Origin: Arthrobacter sp.
Lineage (GTDB): Bacteria > Actinomycetota > Actinomycetes > Actinomycetales > Micrococcaceae
Direction: 5' to 3'
NCBI GenBank assembly: GCA_030146405.1
Contig: JASLBS010000083.1
Coordinates: 1-20,992 of the forward strand
DNA length: 20,992 nucleotides
Shown here piece by piece: positions 1 to 8,490 of this stretch (the first letter of the stretch is position 1; each line of letters starts with the position of its first letter). The translations under genes were made by a program, and so were the position numbers. Under the pieces are notes generated by a model. It saw only the letters and a program-made list of their open reading frames with translations, was not told the DNA's origin and did not search any database.

Positions 1-423
1 AGCGAGGTCCACCGTGTGGCCGTACTGGTTCGTACCGGCCTGTGACTCCCGGTCCAGGTCCCACAGCAGCCAGGCGGGTTCCGTGCCCTCCAGGCCGAGA
101 CTGCGCGCGAAGGCGTCGTCGCGGCGCCCTGCCGCCGTCCAGCCCCACGGAGCTGGTTCGAGGGCTTGGAAGTGGACGGCGAGGAGGTCCCCCCGGTCGG
201 CTCCGCGGACCTCGATGGGACCCGTGAGGGCGTGGCCGCGTCGGTCCTCGAACCGGTAGGGCGTCACCGCTCCGGGCGCCGCCTGCCGCTCGAGGTGCCC
301 CCAGGCGTCGAGGGACTCGACCACCACGGTGTCTCCGGGGGACACACTCAAGACCGCGGGCGTGGCCCTCGAGAGGACCTGCGTCGCGGTCCCCGGCTCG
401 GCGGGCAGGTGATGCGTGGCCAT
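1..423 (-). CDS. Acetamidase/formamidase family protein (N-terminal 141 codons, runs off the left edge)
   Basis: The frame is open from an ATG at 423 to the window edge. The visible residues resemble the N-terminal part of the acetamidase/formamidase (FmdA/AmdA) family: a 'VSPGDTVVVESLDAWGH' segment, then 'TGPIEVRGADRGDLLAVHF' (Gly-Pro-hydrophobic followed by Gly-Ala…Gly-Asp) and 'PWGW'. Members hydrolyse short amides such as formamide or acetamide to the acid and ammonia in the cytoplasm. The start is supported by a GAGGAGAGG ribosome-binding site about 6 bases upstream. The gene follows serA by only 27 bases on the same strand, so it is probably co-transcribed with it. The C-terminal half is outside the window, so substrate cannot be judged. 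The family call rests on eye-recognised motifs and is fairly good. The exact amide is unknown. Confidence 0.75.
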   Translation of the reverse strand, partial: MATHHLPAEPGTATQVLSRATPAVLSVSPGDTVVVESLDAWGHLERQAAPGAVTPYRFEDRRGHALTGPIEVRGADRGDLLAVHFQALEPAPWGWTAAGRRDDAFARSLGLEGTEPAWLLWDLDRESQAGTNQYGHTVDLA

Positions 424-450
424 CGGTGTCCTCTCCTCGGCGTTCGCGGA

Positions 451-2043
451 TCAGTCCTGGAGGTCCACCTCGCGGGCCACGGTGGCCCCGATCTCGGCGC
501 GGATCGCATCCAGCACGTCCTGCGGTACCGAGCTGTCCACGGTGAGCAGGGACAGCGCCTGGCCACCCTCCTTGCTCCGCGCCACCTGCATGCCGGCGAT
601 GTTGATGTCCCGTTCCCCGAGCAGGCGACCGAGCGCGCCGATCACACCGGGGCGGTCGGCGTAGAGCAGCACCAGGAGGTGGTCGCTGATGGGGATCTCG
701 AGGTCGTACCCGTTGACACCCACGAGCTTCTCCACCTGCTTCGGTCCGGTGAGCGTTCCCGCGACGGAGATCTGCGAACCGTCGGAGAGTGCACCACGCA
801 GGCGCAGCACGTTGCGGTACTCCTCCGATTCGGGTGTGGTGATCAGTCGCGACGTGACACCACGCTGCTCGGCGAGAACGGGGGCATTGACGTAGGAGAC
901 CTGCTCGGACACGACGTCCGTGAACACGCCCTTGAGCGCCGCGAGCTCGAGGGCCTTGACGTCGAGCGCTGCGATCTCACCCGCCACCTCGATGTCGATC
1001 TGCGTCAGGGATGCGTGCGTGAGCGCCGTGAAGATGCGCCCGAGCTTCTCCATGAGCGGGATGCCCGGGCGCACGGCCGGATCGATGACGCCACCGGCCA
1101 CGTTCACGGCATCGGGGACGAGCTCCCCCGCGAGGGCGAGCCGGACCGACTTCGCCACGGAGATGCCGGCCTTCTCCTGGGCCTCCTCCGTGGACGCGCC
1201 GAGGTGCGGCGTGACCACGACGCTGTCGTGCGCGAAGAACGGGAGATCGGTGCTCGGCTCCTGCACGAAGACGTCGACACCCGCACCGGCGATCACGCCC
1301 TGCTCGAGCGCGGTGTGCAGTGCCTCCTCGTCGACGAGCCCGCCGCGTGCCACGTTGACCACGTAGGCGGTGTCCTTCATGAGCGCGAAGGCCTCGGCGC
1401 CCAGCATCCCCACTGTCTCGGGGGTCTTCGGCATGTGGATGGTCACGAAGTCGGACTCGCGCAGCAGTTCGTCGAGGGTGACGAGGCGTACCCCGAGCTG
1501 GGCCGCGCGCGCCGAGGTGACATAGGGATCGTAGGCGAGGATCTGGGTGCCGAACCCCTGGAGGCGGGCCGCCACGAGCGCGCCGATCCGGCCGAGGCCG
1601 ATGATGCCGATGTTCTTCTCGTAGAGCTCCGACCCCGAGTACTTCGAGCGCTTCCACTCCCCCGCCTTGAGCGCCGCACTGGCCTGCGGGATGTTCCTGG
1701 CGAGGCTCAGGATGTGCCCCACCGTGAGCTCCGCCGCGGAGATGATGTTCGACGTCGGGGCGTTCACGACCATCACGCCGGCCTGTGTCGCTGCCTTGAT
1801 GTCCACGTTGTCCAGGCCCACGCCCGCCCGCGCGATGACCTTGAGTCGCGGTGCGGCCTTGATCGCTTCCTCGTCCATCCGGGTCGCCGAGCGCACCAGG
1901 ACGGCGTCGACGTCGGCCAGGGCCGCGAGGAGCTGCGAACGGTCGGCGCCGTCGGTGCTGCGGATCTCGAAGTCGGGGCCCAGTGCCTCGACGGTTGCGG
2001 GAGAGAGTTCTTCGGCGAGGAGCACGACGGGCTTGGTGGTCAC
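451..2043 (-). CDS. serA: D-3-phosphoglycerate dehydrogenase
   Basis: SerA oxidises 3-phosphoglycerate to 3-phosphohydroxypyruvate with NAD+, the first step of serine synthesis, in the cytoplasm. The 530-residue protein has the long actinobacterial layout: catalytic and NAD-binding domains (about 1–310), an intervening ASB-type domain (about 315–450) and a C-terminal ACT domain (about 455–530, with 'YADRPGVIGALGRLLGERDI') that usually senses serine. The dinucleotide motif GLGRIG is at 149–154. The catalytic triad is Arg233 (NVARGG), Glu262 (VFVQEP) and His280 (TPHLG). I chose the GTG at 2043 because AGAAGGAAA lies just upstream and the protein then begins VTTKPVVLLAEELSP as the family does. 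An in-frame upstream extension to 2346 would overlap ilvC and looks non-coding. The gene lies 130 bases after ilvC, with a strong hairpin between them. Confidence 0.97.
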   Translation of the reverse strand: MTTKPVVLLAEELSPATVEALGPDFEIRSTDGADRSQLLAALADVDAVLVRSATRMDEEAIKAAPRLKVIARAGVGLDNVDIKAATQAGVMVVNAPTSNIISAAELTVGHILSLARNIPQASAALKAGEWKRSKYSGSELYEKNIGIIGLGRIGALVAARLQGFGTQILAYDPYVTSARAAQLGVRLVTLDELLRESDFVTIHMPKTPETVGMLGAEAFALMKDTAYVVNVARGGLVDEEALHTALEQGVIAGAGVDVFVQEPSTDLPFFAHDSVVVTPHLGASTEEAQEKAGISVAKSVRLALAGELVPDAVNVAGGVIDPAVRPGIPLMEKLGRIFTALTHASLTQIDIEVAGEIAALDVKALELAALKGVFTDVVSEQVSYVNAPVLAEQRGVTSRLITTPESEEYRNVLRLRGALSDGSQISVAGTLTGPKQVEKLVGVNGYDLEIPISDHLLVLLYADRPGVIGALGRLLGERDINIAGMQVARSKEGGQALSLLTVDSSVPQDVLDAIRAEIGATVAREVDLQD

Positions 2044-2115
2044 GGGGAGTTTCCTTCTGCTGGAGGCTTGCGGATCAGGCGGGATGAACCGGGATCGGAC
2101 CGGCTGGACACACGT

Positions 2116-2160
2116 CCGGCAGGACACCTGCTCATCACTGAGTACCAGGTGCCCTGCCGG
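2116..2160 (-). terminator. Strong hairpin after ilvC, before serA
   Basis: CCGGCAGGACACCTG (2116–2130) and CAGGTGCCCTGCCGG (2146–2160) form a 15-bp stem with one mismatch. The 15-base loop can fold again through CTCA/TGAG. It begins 14 bases after the ilvC stop. No U-tract follows on the minus strand, so it may be a U-less actinobacterial terminator, a 3' end stabiliser, or an element that lowers read-through into serA. Confidence 0.6.
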
Positions 2161-2173
2161 GAAGGGGACGGCG

Positions 2174-3199
2174 CTAGCGCGCGACCGAACCCTCGGTGTA
2201 GTCGTCGTTCGTCTTGATCCAGGAGAAGAGCTTGCGGAGCTCGCGTCCCGTGCTCTCGATGGGGTGGTCCTCGCCCTTCTTGCGCAGCGCCGCGAACTCG
2301 GGGGCGCCGGCGTCCTGGTCATCGATGAAGCGCTTCGCGAAGGCACCGTTCTGGATGTCGGTGAGCACGGCCTTCATGTTCTCCTTGACCGACGGGTCGA
2401 TGACACGGGGGCCCGAGACGTAGTCACCGTACTCGGCGGTGTCGGAGACGCTCCAGCGCTGCTTGGCGATGCCGCCCTCGACCATGAGGTCGACGATGAG
2501 CTTGAGCTCGTGCAGCACCTCGAAGTACGCGACCTCGGGCTTGTAGCCGGCCTCGGTCAGCGTCTCGAAGCCGTACTGGATGAGCTGTGAGGCGCCGCCG
2601 CACAGCACCGCCTGCTCACCGAAGAGGTCCGTCTCGGTCTCCTCGGTGAAGGTGGTCTCGATGACGCCCGCACGGGTACCACCGATGGCCTTCGCGTAGG
2701 AGAGCGCGAGGTCGCGGGCCGTGCCCGAGGCGTCCTGCTCGACGGCGATGAGGTCGGGCACACCGCGGCCGGCCTCGAACTCGCGGCGGACGATGTGCCC
2801 CGGCCCCTTGGGTGCCACGAGCGCGACGTCGACGTCCGCGGGAGGCTGGATGTAGCCGTAGCGGATGTTGAAGCCGTGGCCGAAGAACAGGGCGTCGCCG
2901 GCCTGCAGGTTCGGCGCGATGTCGTCCTTGTAGACGTGCCGCTGCACCTGGTCCGGGGTGAGCACCATGATGAGGTCCGCTTCGGCCGTGGCCTCGGCGA
3001 CCGAGAGCACACGGAGTCCCTCTGCCTCCGCCTTGGCGCGTGATGCCGATCCTTCCTTCAGGCCGACGCGCACGTCGACCCCGGAGTCCCGCAGGCTCAG
3101 GGCGTGGGCATGCCCCTGGCTGCCGTAGCCGATGACGGCCACGGTGCGGCCCTGGATGATGGAAAGATCTGCGTCGTCGTCGTAGAACATCTCGGTCAC
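2174..3199 (-). CDS. ilvC: Ketol-acid reductoisomerase, class I
   Basis: IlvC isomerises and reduces 2-acetolactate or 2-aceto-2-hydroxybutyrate, using Mg2+ and NAD(P)H, to the dihydroxy acids that IlvD takes next. The 341-residue length matches short class I enzymes. The Rossmann motif GYGSQG is at 24–29, followed by the 'GHAHALSLRDSG' helix. The C-terminal domain keeps the acidic metal ligands Asp191 and Glu195 (ETDLFGEQ) and Glu227 and Glu231 (FEVLHE). The GTG at 3199 is preferred because GAGGAGAAA sits about 7 bases upstream. An ATG three codons in (3190) would be the alternative. It follows ilvN by 49 bases in the ilvB–ilvN–ilvC operon and is presumably controlled by the leader attenuator ahead of ilvB. 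A strong hairpin follows its stop. Confidence 0.98.
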   Translation of the reverse strand: MTEMFYDDDADLSIIQGRTVAVIGYGSQGHAHALSLRDSGVDVRVGLKEGSASRAKAEAEGLRVLSVAEATAEADLIMVLTPDQVQRHVYKDDIAPNLQAGDALFFGHGFNIRYGYIQPPADVDVALVAPKGPGHIVRREFEAGRGVPDLIAVEQDASGTARDLALSYAKAIGGTRAGVIETTFTEETETDLFGEQAVLCGGASQLIQYGFETLTEAGYKPEVAYFEVLHELKLIVDLMVEGGIAKQRWSVSDTAEYGDYVSGPRVIDPSVKENMKAVLTDIQNGAFAKRFIDDQDAGAPEFAALRKKGEDHPIESTGRELRKLFSWIKTNDDYTEGSVAR

Positions 3200-3248
3200 G
3201 GGTATTTCTCCTCTGGTGGGTGGTGCTGGAAAGAGTGGGAGGACGGCG

Positions 3249-3761
3249 TCAGGCGCTGCGCAGGGCGCGCTCGCTCATCGATTTCGCCCCGCGTCCGATC
3301 GCGAGGGTGCCGGACTGCACGATCTCACGGATGCCGAACGGCTCGAGCACGGACAGGAGCGCCGAGAGCTTCTCGGGTGTGCCGGTGGCCTCGATGATCA
3401 ACGCGTCGATGGCCACGTCGACCACGGATGCACGGAACAGGTCGGCCGCCTGGGTCACCTGCAGGCGCGTCGCGGCGTCGGCCCGGACCTTGATCAGGAT
3501 GTGGTCGCGCTGCACCGACTGCTCGGTCGTCAGTTCGACGATCTTGAGCACGTTGATGAGCTTGTTGAGCTGCTTGGTGACCTGCTCGAGGAGATCCCCC
3601 TCGGCCTCCACGACGACGGTGATGCGGGACATGCCCGTCACCTCGGTCGGTCCGACCGCGAGGGAATTGATGTTGAACGCGCGGCGTGCGAAGAGGCTCG
3701 CGACGCGGGTCAGGACACCGGGTACGTCCTCGACGAGCACGGAGAGGGTGTGTCGTGCCAT
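3249..3761 (-). CDS. ilvN: Acetolactate synthase small (regulatory) subunit
   Basis: IlvN binds the IlvB catalytic subunit, raises its activity and gives feedback inhibition by valine. The 170-residue protein has an N-terminal ACT domain (about 1–80, 'HTLSVLVEDVPGVLTRVASLFARR' type start with 'FNINSLAVGPTE') and a C-terminal ALS-small domain ending 'REIVQSGTLAIGRG'. The ATG at 3761 lies two bases after the ilvB stop, with AGGAGG inside the end of ilvB, so translation is probably coupled and the subunits made in proportion. An upstream extension of the frame into ilvB (to 3848) is not protein-like and is rejected. Confidence 0.97.
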   Translation of the reverse strand: MARHTLSVLVEDVPGVLTRVASLFARRAFNINSLAVGPTEVTGMSRITVVVEAEGDLLEQVTKQLNKLINVLKIVELTTEQSVQRDHILIKVRADAATRLQVTQAADLFRASVVDVAIDALIIEATGTPEKLSALLSVLEPFGIREIVQSGTLAIGRGAKSMSERALRSA

Positions 3762-3763
3762 GG

Positions 3764-5644
3764 TCAGTCCTCCTGTTCCCATGTCGGGGTCATGTTGCGG
3801 GCTATCTGAATGAGGTCGTTGCTGACGCCCGAAGGCACCATCGGCCACACCATCGAGTCCCGGCTGACCACGAAGTCGATGACCACCGGGCGGTCGTTGA
3901 TGGCCAGCGCCTGCTGGATCGTCGCGTCGATGTCCTCGTCCCGCTCACAACGCAGGCCCACGCAGCCGTAGGCGTCGGCCAGCTTCACGAAGTCCGGGAC
4001 CCGGACCGTGTCATGACCGGTGTTGAGGTCCGTGTTGGAATAGCGGCCCTCGTAGAAGAGGGTCTGCCACTGCCGCACCATGCCGAGCGACGAGTTGTTG
4101 ATCACCGCCACCTTGATGGGGATGTTGTTGATGACGCACGTGGCGAGCTCCTGATTGGTCATCTGGAAGCAGCCGTCACCGTCGATGGCCCATACCACGC
4201 GGTCGGGCGTGCCCACCTTGGCGCCCATGGCGGCGGGTACCGAGTACCCCATGGTGCCGAGTCCGCCCGAGTTCAGCCAGGACTGGGGGCGCTCGTACCG
4301 GATGAACTGCGCGGCCCACATCTGGTGCTGTCCCACCCCGGAGACGAAGACGCCCTCGGGTCCGGTGAGCTCGCCGATCCGCTTGATGACCTGCTGGGGC
4401 GCCGACAGACCGTCCTCGGGCTGGGTGAATCCCACCGGGTAGGTCTTCCGCAGGTGGTCGATGGTCTTCCACCAGGCGGAGATGTCGGGTCGTGCGCGGG
4501 ACTCGAAGGACTCGCGCACAGCGGTGGTGAGCTCGGGGATGATCTCCTTGACGGATCCCACGATGGGCACGTCGGCGGTGCGGTTCTTGGAGATCTCGGC
4601 CGGGTCGATGTCAGCGTGGATGACCTTGGCCTGCGGGGCGAAGCTGGAGAGCACTCCCGTGACGCGGTCGTCGAAGCGCGCCCCGAGGGTGATCAGGAGG
4701 TCCGACTGCTGCAGGGCCGTCACGGCCGAGACCGAGCCGTGCATGCCGGGCATCCCCACGTGCTGGTCGTGCGAGTCGGGGAAGACACCGCGCGCCATGA
4801 GAGTGGTGACCACGGGCGCTCCGACCAGTTCGGCGAGTTCCTTCAGCTCTGCCGCCGCGTGCGCCTTGATCACGCCACCGCCCACGTAGAACACGGGTCG
4901 CTGCGATTCGCCGATGAGCCGAGCGGCCTCCCGCACCTGCTTGGCGTGTCCGCGCAGGACGGGCCGGTACCCGGGGATCTCGACCCTGGGCGGCCAGGAG
5001 AACGTCATCGTGGACTGCTGGGCATCCTTGGCGACGTCCACCAGCACGGGACCCGGGCGGCCCGTGGTGGCGATGTGGAACGCCTCGGCGAGCACCCGGG
5101 GGATGTCCTGGGCATCGGTGACCAGGTAGGAGTGCTTGGTGATCGGCATCGTGATCCCCACGATGTCCGCCTCCTGGAAGGCGTCCGACCCGATGAAGGC
5201 GCTGGAGACCTGCCCGGTGATGGCGACCATCGGTACCGAGTCCATGTTGGCGTCGGCGATGGCCGTGACGAGGTTGGTGGCACCGGGACCGGAGGTCACG
5301 ATGCAGACGCCCGGCCGACCCGTCACCATGGCGTAGCCCTGTGCGGCGTGCCCCGCACCCTGCTCGTGCCGCACGAGGATGTGACGGAGTTTGGTGGACG
5401 CCAGAAGAGGGTCGTACGTCGGGAGGATCGCCCCGCCGGGAAGACCGAAGACGTCGTCGACCCCGAGCTCCTCGAGGGACCGGACGATCGCCGCCGATCC
5501 GAGCATCTCGACGGGAGCCACCACGTTGTTCGGGCCGCGGACTGCGCTGGCCTGGACCACGGGCGCGGTGTCCCGGATCGGTGCTGCGGGAGGTGCTGGC
5601 CGTGCGGCCAGCAGCGCTGGGCTGATGGGCGATCCCTTGGACAT
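3764..5644 (-). CDS. ilvB: Acetolactate synthase large (catalytic) subunit
   Basis: IlvB is the thiamine-diphosphate, FAD and Mg2+ enzyme that condenses pyruvate with pyruvate or 2-ketobutyrate, the first common step of Val/Leu/Ile synthesis. The 626-residue protein has the ThDP pyrimidine-binding domain with catalytic Glu94 (VRHEQGAGHAAQGYA), a central domain, and the C-terminal ThDP-binding domain with GDG at 489–491 followed by 'NNSSLGMVRQWQ'. The ATG at 5644 was chosen because GGAAG lies about 7 bases upstream and the protein then starts MSKGSPISPA. The Ala/Pro-rich first 40 residues precede the conserved core and are commonly variable. A longer frame to 5731 would run into the terminator tail and is rejected. 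The gene is first in the ilvBNC operon, behind the leader-peptide attenuator. Confidence 0.97.
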   Translation of the reverse strand: MSKGSPISPALLAARPAPPAAPIRDTAPVVQASAVRGPNNVVAPVEMLGSAAIVRSLEELGVDDVFGLPGGAILPTYDPLLASTKLRHILVRHEQGAGHAAQGYAMVTGRPGVCIVTSGPGATNLVTAIADANMDSVPMVAITGQVSSAFIGSDAFQEADIVGITMPITKHSYLVTDAQDIPRVLAEAFHIATTGRPGPVLVDVAKDAQQSTMTFSWPPRVEIPGYRPVLRGHAKQVREAARLIGESQRPVFYVGGGVIKAHAAAELKELAELVGAPVVTTLMARGVFPDSHDQHVGMPGMHGSVSAVTALQQSDLLITLGARFDDRVTGVLSSFAPQAKVIHADIDPAEISKNRTADVPIVGSVKEIIPELTTAVRESFESRARPDISAWWKTIDHLRKTYPVGFTQPEDGLSAPQQVIKRIGELTGPEGVFVSGVGQHQMWAAQFIRYERPQSWLNSGGLGTMGYSVPAAMGAKVGTPDRVVWAIDGDGCFQMTNQELATCVINNIPIKVAVINNSSLGMVRQWQTLFYEGRYSNTDLNTGHDTVRVPDFVKLADAYGCVGLRCERDEDIDATIQQALAINDRPVVIDFVVSRDSMVWPMVPSGVSNDLIQIARNMTPTWEQED

Positions 5645-5737
5645 CTTCGACTTCCTTCGGAACATTCGCTGCAGTGTTACAGCTGGTACTGCGGACTTAC
5701 TCCCCGCGCTTCCTGATCGCTGACAGGTCATGTCAAC

Positions 5738-5776
5738 AAAAAAACCCCTCGGCCCGGTGAGGCTCCGTGAGGGGTT
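5738..5776 (-). terminator. Attenuator terminator upstream of ilvB
   Basis: On the minus strand AACCCCTC (5776–5769) pairs perfectly with GAGGGGTT (5750–5743), and a run of seven T follows directly (5744–5738, sharing the last stem bases). It lies between the leader peptide stop and ilvB, about 94 bases before the ilvB start, so it is well placed as a conditional terminator. A competing upstream stem, GCGCGTG (5821–5815) with CACGCGC (5783–5777), abuts it and uses the last codons of the leader peptide. Confidence 0.9.
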
Positions 5777-5808
5777 GCGCGTGACGGTGGTCGTCTACCG
5801 GTCGGGCT

Positions 5809-5856
5809 TTAGGCCACGCGCTGGGTAAGAATGACGACTACGGGTTCGGGCTGCAT
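5809..5856 (-). CDS. ilvB leader peptide (branched-chain amino-acid attenuation)
   Basis: A 15-codon frame reads MQPEPVVVILTQRVA and stops with TAA. Five consecutive regulatory residues (Val-Val-Val-Ile-Leu, codons 6–10) are the three end products of the pathway encoded downstream, as expected for ribosome-mediated attenuation. Three of those codons (GTA, ATT, CTT) end in A or T and should be uncommon in DNA this GC-rich, which would sharpen stalling. The peptide ends 32 bases before the terminator stem. A GGGGAG sequence lies 9 bases upstream of the ATG, but the promoter spacing suggests the transcript may begin at or near this ATG. Attenuation of actinobacterial ilvBNC operons by such peptides is established; the application here is from sequence only. 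Confidence 0.88.
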   Translation of the reverse strand: MQPEPVVVILTQRVA

Positions 5857-5862
5857 ACCTGT

Positions 5863-5892
5863 AGTCTCCCCGCCTTCTCGAAAGGGTGTCAA
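5863..5892 (-). promoter_or_regulatory. Probable promoter of the ilvBNC leader
   Basis: A perfect –35 consensus TTGACA (5892–5887) is followed after 18 bases by GAGACT (5868–5863), which keeps the two most conserved –10 positions (A2, T6). Six bases separate it from the leader-peptide ATG at 5856, so transcription would start at about that ATG. The –10 match is modest; the –35 match is exact. Confidence 0.6.
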
Positions 5893-5959
5893 CCGGCACT
5901 CAAGCCGTCTCACATGGTGGACAGAGTGTCCGATGAGTGGACCCGCCCCACCACTCGAC

Positions 5960-5993
5960 CGTCCCGGGCGGGCCTCGATCCCCGCCCGGGACG
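5960..5993 (-). terminator. GC-rich hairpin after ilvD
   Basis: CGTCCCGGGCGGG (5960–5972) and CCCGCCCGGGACG (5981–5993) form a perfect 13-bp stem with an 8-base loop, 8 bases after the ilvD stop on the minus strand. No U-tract follows. It is likely the end of the ilvD transcript, insulating it from the ilvBNC promoter about 70 bases further on. Confidence 0.7.
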
Positions 5994-6001
5994 CCCCTCG
6001 A

Positions 6002-7705
<1,704 letters not shown>

Positions 7706-7712
7706 GGGATGA

Positions 7713-7718
7713 AGTCTA
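7713..7718 (-). promoter_or_regulatory. –10 element of a leaderless ilvD promoter
   Basis: TAGACT matches the actinobacterial TANNNT –10 consensus. Seven bases (TCATCCC) separate it from the ilvD ATG, putting the transcription start at or next to the A of the ATG. I see no good –35 at 17–18 bases upstream. Confidence 0.65.
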
Positions 7719-7938
7719 GGCCCGCGGCGGAGGCGGGTTCCGCCATATGACCCTCCTGTTACAGCCCCCTGACCGGTATCCGCAAGGGCCGGGGACGCTT
7801 GGGGGAATCGCCGTCGTACCGCTTCCAGCCCCTCCGGTACAGTGTGGAACTCGCGGGCGACCGACGGCCCGCCGGACGGGTGCCGTGGACGGTTCCCGTC
7901 GGACCGGTCCGACAGCCTCCTACCGCAATGGCCCCGAT

Positions 7939-8430
7939 ATGACCCACGATGAGCTTCCCGAGTCCAGCTACCTCTTCAATGGCGGGCAAGGTCTGAAAAA
8001 CGCGCTGCACCACGTCTTCGACGGGCAGATCCCGAACTACGGCGCCTACAACCTCGTGTATGCGGACCGGCTCCCGCCCGGCGGGGAGGCGGCGCCCGTG
8101 GACGCGGACTCGTCGTTCCTGGCCCCGGTGGCCTTCGTGGTGGGTTACCGGTGGCGACCCACCGAACTCATGATCGCGCCCGTGGACCTCGGCGCGGTCA
8201 CCGCCGCAGGCGTCCCGGTCGAGGTGAACACCACCAATCTCGCGCATGCCCTGCAGTGGGACGACGACGGCACCTACGAGGTGGGCACCAGCACTGGCCG
8301 CATCTTCCGGTTCGGCGTCCGGGCGGACCACGTCCTGGATGTCGGCCCCGGTACGTTGCTGCGCCTCGTGCAGGACGAGGACCTCGCGGACTTCACCGCG
8401 TTCATGGAAGCCTTCATCGCCCTCGCCTGA
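7939..8430 (+). CDS. Unknown cytosolic protein, 163 residues
   Basis: I do not recognise the family. The protein begins MTHDELPESSYLFNGGQGLKN and has no signal peptide or membrane segment. It alternates short hydrophobic strands with acidic turns ('FLAPVAFVVGYRWRPTELMIAPVDLG', 'YEVGTSTGRIFRFGVRADHVLDVG'), which suggests a compact beta-rich fold. The ATG at 7939 lacks a clear ribosome-binding site. The frame stays open upstream to 7747, but that part is Arg/Pro/Gly-rich and looks untranslated, so the shorter start is preferred. The gene is divergent from ilvD and convergent with the dehydrogenase at 8491–9459. A weak –10-like TACAGT lies at 7838–7843. Coding character is good; the start is uncertain. 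Confidence 0.75.
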   Translation: MTHDELPESSYLFNGGQGLKNALHHVFDGQIPNYGAYNLVYADRLPPGGEAAPVDADSSFLAPVAFVVGYRWRPTELMIAPVDLGAVTAAGVPVEVNTTNLAHALQWDDDGTYEVGTSTGRIFRFGVRADHVLDVGPGTLLRLVQDEDLADFTAFMEAFIALA

Positions 8431-8490
8431 AGGCCCAGAAGCCGCCGGGTTCGCAGGTGGCGCCGTGCCGGACGGCCGCTCGAGGGAGTG

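Noticed and set aside
166..2217. 683-codon plus-strand frame opposite serA and the amidase gene
   Set aside because: It is the antisense of conserved coding sequence; the product is Arg/His/Asp/Gly-rich with no domain, typical of GC-rich shadow frames.
3686..5716. 676-codon plus-strand frame opposite ilvB
   Set aside because: Antisense shadow of a fully conserved ilvB with no recognisable motif.
8462..8476. Possible bidirectional terminator (GCCGT/ACGGC) between two convergent genes
   Set aside because: The stem is only 5 bp with no T-tract; too weak to list as a terminator.
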